A DNA stretch of 64,000 nt from Streptomyces lydicus (lineage in GTDB: Bacteria > Actinomycetota > Actinomycetes > Streptomycetales > Streptomycetaceae). A model generated the notes under the pieces. The model searched no databases and had not been told where the DNA came from. It saw only the letters and a program-made list of their open reading frames with translations. The DNA is taken from the NCBI RefSeq assembly GCF_001729485.1, contig NZ_CP017157.1, positions 3,906,001 through 3,970,000 on the forward strand, given 5' to 3'. A program made the translations under genes and the position numbers. Of the stretch, positions 61,448 to 64,000 are shown piece after piece; within the stretch, counting starts at the first letter, position 1; the number at the start of each line of letters is the position of its first letter.

Positions 61448-64000
61448 TCACGACCGGGCACCTCGTGGCACGCGGCGACGGCCGGCACGGCGCATCCTGT
61501 CGTACGTCCGCTCCGCGTCCTTGAGGTATGCGGTGACCAGCCCAGGGGTCTGCTCGGCCAGGGCGCGGAGGAGGGTGAGGGCTTCGGTGAGGCGCTCCCG
61601 GGCTGTTGCCTCCGCAGTCCCGGCCCGCCAGTGGGCTCGGGCCTGCGCGTACAGCGAGACGGCGAGGCGCAGTCGGTGCGCGGTGGGATCCGAGGCCGCT
61701 AGCCGGCGGCTCAGGGCGACCGCCCGGTCGGTGGCCTGTGCGGCCTCTTCGTACCGCCCGGTCTCGGTCAGCCGCAGACCGAGGTGGGCCAGTGCCCAGG
61801 CCACCGCACGCTCGTGGACAGCCGGGTCCAGCGCGGCGAGTTCCTCATGGACGCACACGGCGTCCCGGGTCACTGCGAGAGCCGCCTCATGGTCGGCGGC
61901 GCCGGAGGCGAGGTGGTGGCCGTAGACGACCAGCAGGTCCGCCCGTGCGGACCGGGCCTCCTCGTCCGTTCCCAGAGGCACCTCCGCGGCCCGCGCGAGA
62001 AGGGGCAGACCCACCTCCGGACGGTCGGTCTCCGCCAGATGCGTGCCCAGGCCGGCCAGCGCCGCGCTCTGCAGTTGCCGGCGCACCGGACCCGGCGTGT
62101 CGTCGGGCAGCTCCGCGGCCAGGTCGGCGGCCGTGCGCAGCATGTCCTCGGCCCCGGGCTGCCCGTGGAGGTGTCGCTGTGCGCCGAGCGCGTACAGCGC
62201 CCATACCCGCAGTGCCCGGTGGGCCGCATCTACGGGAAGGGAGTCGCCCCAGACGTTGACCGCCTCTTCGGCGACCGGCAATGCCTCGCCGTGGCGGCCC
62301 GCCTGCGTCAGCGCGTACATCAGGGCCAACAGGGCCTGGGCCAGCACCGGCCGGTGCCGGCCGTCCCCGGCCGCCAACTCCCGGTGCACGGCCGCCGCCC
62401 TGCCCAACGGGCCCGCCGCTTCGCCGAATCGTCCCCGACCGGCGAGAGTGACACCGAGCAGGGTCCATTCCTCGCCGTAATGCTGCAGATGGGAGGCGGG
62501 ATCGTGCCGCACCAGGGTCTCCCGGACCCGCAGCGTCTCCTGTACCGCGTCCGGCACCTCGTCGGTCCGTCCCAGGACAACGAGGAGCAAGTGACGGATG
62601 GACAGGGCCGTGACGAGCTTCGGTCCGTAGGCTTCCGGTTCCTTGCGCATCAGCTCCCGGTAGCCGTTCACCGACTCCTCGACGGTGTGCAGGGCCTCCT
62701 GTGGCCGGTGCAGGCCGGACAGGCACACCGCCTTGTTCGCCAGCGCGGTGGCACGTGTGCGCAGAGCGGCGTCGGCAGGTGGTGTGGCAGTTGCGCGGCG
62801 GCTGATTCCGATGGCTTCGTCGAACGCGTCCAGGGCCTCGGTAAGGTGGCCGAGGGACTTGAGATGCAGGCCGAAGGTGTTCAACGCGGTACTCAGCGCG
62901 GCTGAATGGGATCGCGGGTGCCGGTCGGCCAGGGTTCGGTAGAGGCTCACCGCTTCCCGGCCGGCCTCGAGTGCCTCTTCACCGCGGCCTGCTTCCGCCA
63001 ACTCGTCGGCGAGCGTGGTCAGGGCCATGGCGAGGTCGGCCCGGTGCGCACCCGGGTTCCTGGCCGCGAGGGGCCGGTACAGGTTCACCGACTCCTGAGC
63101 GGCCGACAGGGCCTGCGGGACCCGGCCCGCCTTCTCCAGCTGGCATGCCAGGGTGTTCAGACTCATGGCCAACGGCTCCGCGTAGGCGCTCTGATTGCGG
63201 TGGGCCAGGTCGCGGTAGAAGCCGACGGCTTCCTCGGCCGCCGCCAGAGCCTTGTCCGGGTACCCCATCTCCTCCAGGTCGATCGCGAGGGCGTTCAGGC
63301 TGCGGGCCAGGTCGGGCAGGAAGGCGGCGGGCCGCTCGCGCGCCAGCTCGCGCCGGATGTCCGCGGACTCCTCGGCGCACCGCAGTGCCTCGGTATGCCG
63401 AGTGGCATCGCCCAGACACAAGGACAAGGTGCCCAGGCTCATGGCCAAACCGGCACGGTGGGCATCCGGACGCTCCTGCGCCAGGGCGCGGTACAGCTCG
63501 GCGGCCTCGCGCGCCTCGCCGAGCGCCTCGTGTACGCGGCCGGCCTGGTGCAGACGGACGGCCTGATTGTTCAGCGCGGCCGCCAGGTCGGGCCGGAGCG
63601 GGTCCCCGTGCTGGTCGACCAGATGCCGGCGTACCGCGATGGCCTCCCGGCTCGCGGCCAGGGCCGCCGGCAGCCGGCCGAGTTCCCCTTCGGCATTGGA
63701 GACGGCGTGCAAGGCGTGCGCCAGTTCGGGCAGCGACGCTCCACCGTCCCACTTGCCGATCCGCCGGTACAGCCGGACGGCCTGGTGAGCGGGGAAGACC
63801 GCCGCCTCGCGCCGCCCCGATGCTCCCAGCGCCACGGAGATGTTCAGCAGACATGCGGCGAGCTGCACCTCGTAGGTGCGCGGATCCTGACGGGCGAGGG
63901 GCCTGAGCAGCCGTAGCAACTCACGGGCCACCTGATACGCCTCCGCCCAGAGCCCCGCGTCACCGAGTCGGCAGCACAGCACGCGCAGTTGTGCGGCGAG
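61448..64000 (-). CDS. Large tetratricopeptide-repeat protein (5' part outside window)
   Basis: At least 850 residues are visible and the frame is open to the window edge at 64000, so the start is missing. The whole visible part is built of TPR_10/12-type helical pairs of about 40-45 residues, for example PALAASREAIAVRRHLVDQH, EALGEAREAAELYRALAQER and KALAAAEEAVGFYRDLAHRN. In Streptomyces such arrays form the C-terminal half of proteins that carry an N-terminal NB-ARC, CHAT or trypsin-like effector domain; that part would lie beyond the edge. It serves as a protein-binding scaffold. The last 30 residues are basic (RRAGRRRVPRGARS). Confidence 0.85.
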   Translation of the reverse strand, partial: LAAQLRVLCCRLGDAGLWAEAYQVARELLRLLRPLARQDPRTYEVQLAACLLNISVALGASGRREAAVFPAHQAVRLYRRIGKWDGGASLPELAHALHAVSNAEGELGRLPAALAASREAIAVRRHLVDQHGDPLRPDLAAALNNQAVRLHQAGRVHEALGEAREAAELYRALAQERPDAHRAGLAMSLGTLSLCLGDATRHTEALRCAEESADIRRELARERPAAFLPDLARSLNALAIDLEEMGYPDKALAAAEEAVGFYRDLAHRNQSAYAEPLAMSLNTLACQLEKAGRVPQALSAAQESVNLYRPLAARNPGAHRADLAMALTTLADELAEAGRGEEALEAGREAVSLYRTLADRHPRSHSAALSTALNTFGLHLKSLGHLTEALDAFDEAIGISRRATATPPADAALRTRATALANKAVCLSGLHRPQEALHTVEESVNGYRELMRKEPEAYGPKLVTALSIRHLLLVVLGRTDEVPDAVQETLRVRETLVRHDPASHLQHYGEEWTLLGVTLAGRGRFGEAAGPLGRAAAVHRELAAGDGRHRPVLAQALLALMYALTQAGRHGEALPVAEEAVNVWGDSLPVDAAHRALRVWALYALGAQRHLHGQPGAEDMLRTAADLAAELPDDTPGPVRRQLQSAALAGLGTHLAETDRPEVGLPLLARAAEVPLGTDEEARSARADLLVVYGHHLASGAADHEAALAVTRDAVCVHEELAALDPAVHERAVAWALAHLGLRLTETGRYEEAAQATDRAVALSRRLAASDPTAHRLRLAVSLYAQARAHWRAGTAEATARERLTEALTLLRALAEQTPGLVTAYLKDAERTYDRMRRAGRRRVPRGARS

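Overview
The window is a high-GC actinobacterial chromosome segment, almost certainly from a Streptomyces. The evidence is the codon usage, GTG/TTG starts, 4-base ATGA/GTGA stop-start overlaps, a GylR-type glycerol regulator, a SARP-NB-ARC-TPR regulator and a LAL-type LuxR regulator, an LAXTG wall-anchored protein, and rare TTA (bldA-type) leucine codons. No rRNA, tRNA, CRISPR array, complete transposon or prophage was seen. Most of it reads as ordinary chromosomal accessory content with short operons.

Layout. 1-5.7 kb: end of a TauD-type dioxygenase, a strong bidirectional terminator, the gylR-glpK glycerol operon with two palindromic operators, an anti-sigma-like ATPase, a DUF1648 membrane protein and an EgtD-like methyltransferase. 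5.7-10.5 kb: a metal-handling island (membrane-spanning XRE regulator, His-rich CDF exporter, ZIP-like protein, DivIVA-domain protein, 55-residue His/Cys-rich peptide, a broken CmtR/ArsR regulator and a second CDF-like transporter). 10.7-15.4 kb: small conserved proteins, a GNAT enzyme, an LmeA-like (DUF2993) protein and a PHP phosphoesterase. 15.4-22.7 kb: a cell-surface group (LAXTG SdrB-like protein, membrane protein, beta-helix lipoprotein, Tat-dependent Dyp peroxidase); three of these four carry TTA codons. 23-31 kb: an orphan polyprenyl synthase, the SARP regulator, a coupled lipoprotein/PH-like pair and the LAL regulator. 31.6-37 kb: acetate uptake and activation (DUF485-ActP-Acs), then a secreted HExxH protein.

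37-40.5 kb: FabF-like ketosynthase and a TetR/esterase divergon with a clear operator, ending in an aldo/keto reductase remnant. 40.6-44.1 kb: a tightly coupled three-gene operon of a receiver-domain/TrxR-like flavoprotein, a cNMP-domain histidine kinase and a UBP-type zinc finger, which is the best candidate for a poorly described signalling system. 44.2-45.5 kb: a universal stress protein and a small membrane protein. 45.6-56.5 kb: a MacB-like ABC transporter divergent from a DesK/NarL two-component pair, then an ABC-2 transporter joined to a secreted YncE/phosphoesterase. 56.8-64 kb: an FhaA_N-only protein, a TetR/SDR divergon, an SRPBCC protein, a striking Ser-every-third-residue repeat protein, a GT-B glycosyltransferase and the C-terminal part of a large TPR protein running off the end.

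Upstream-region reading adds several items the genes do not explain: a two-part element of about 64 bp shared by the regions ahead of the polyprenyl synthase and the acetate operon, paired palindromes ahead of the TTA-containing surface protein, and perfect hairpin terminators. All functional names rest on motif recognition by eye; no database search was run.
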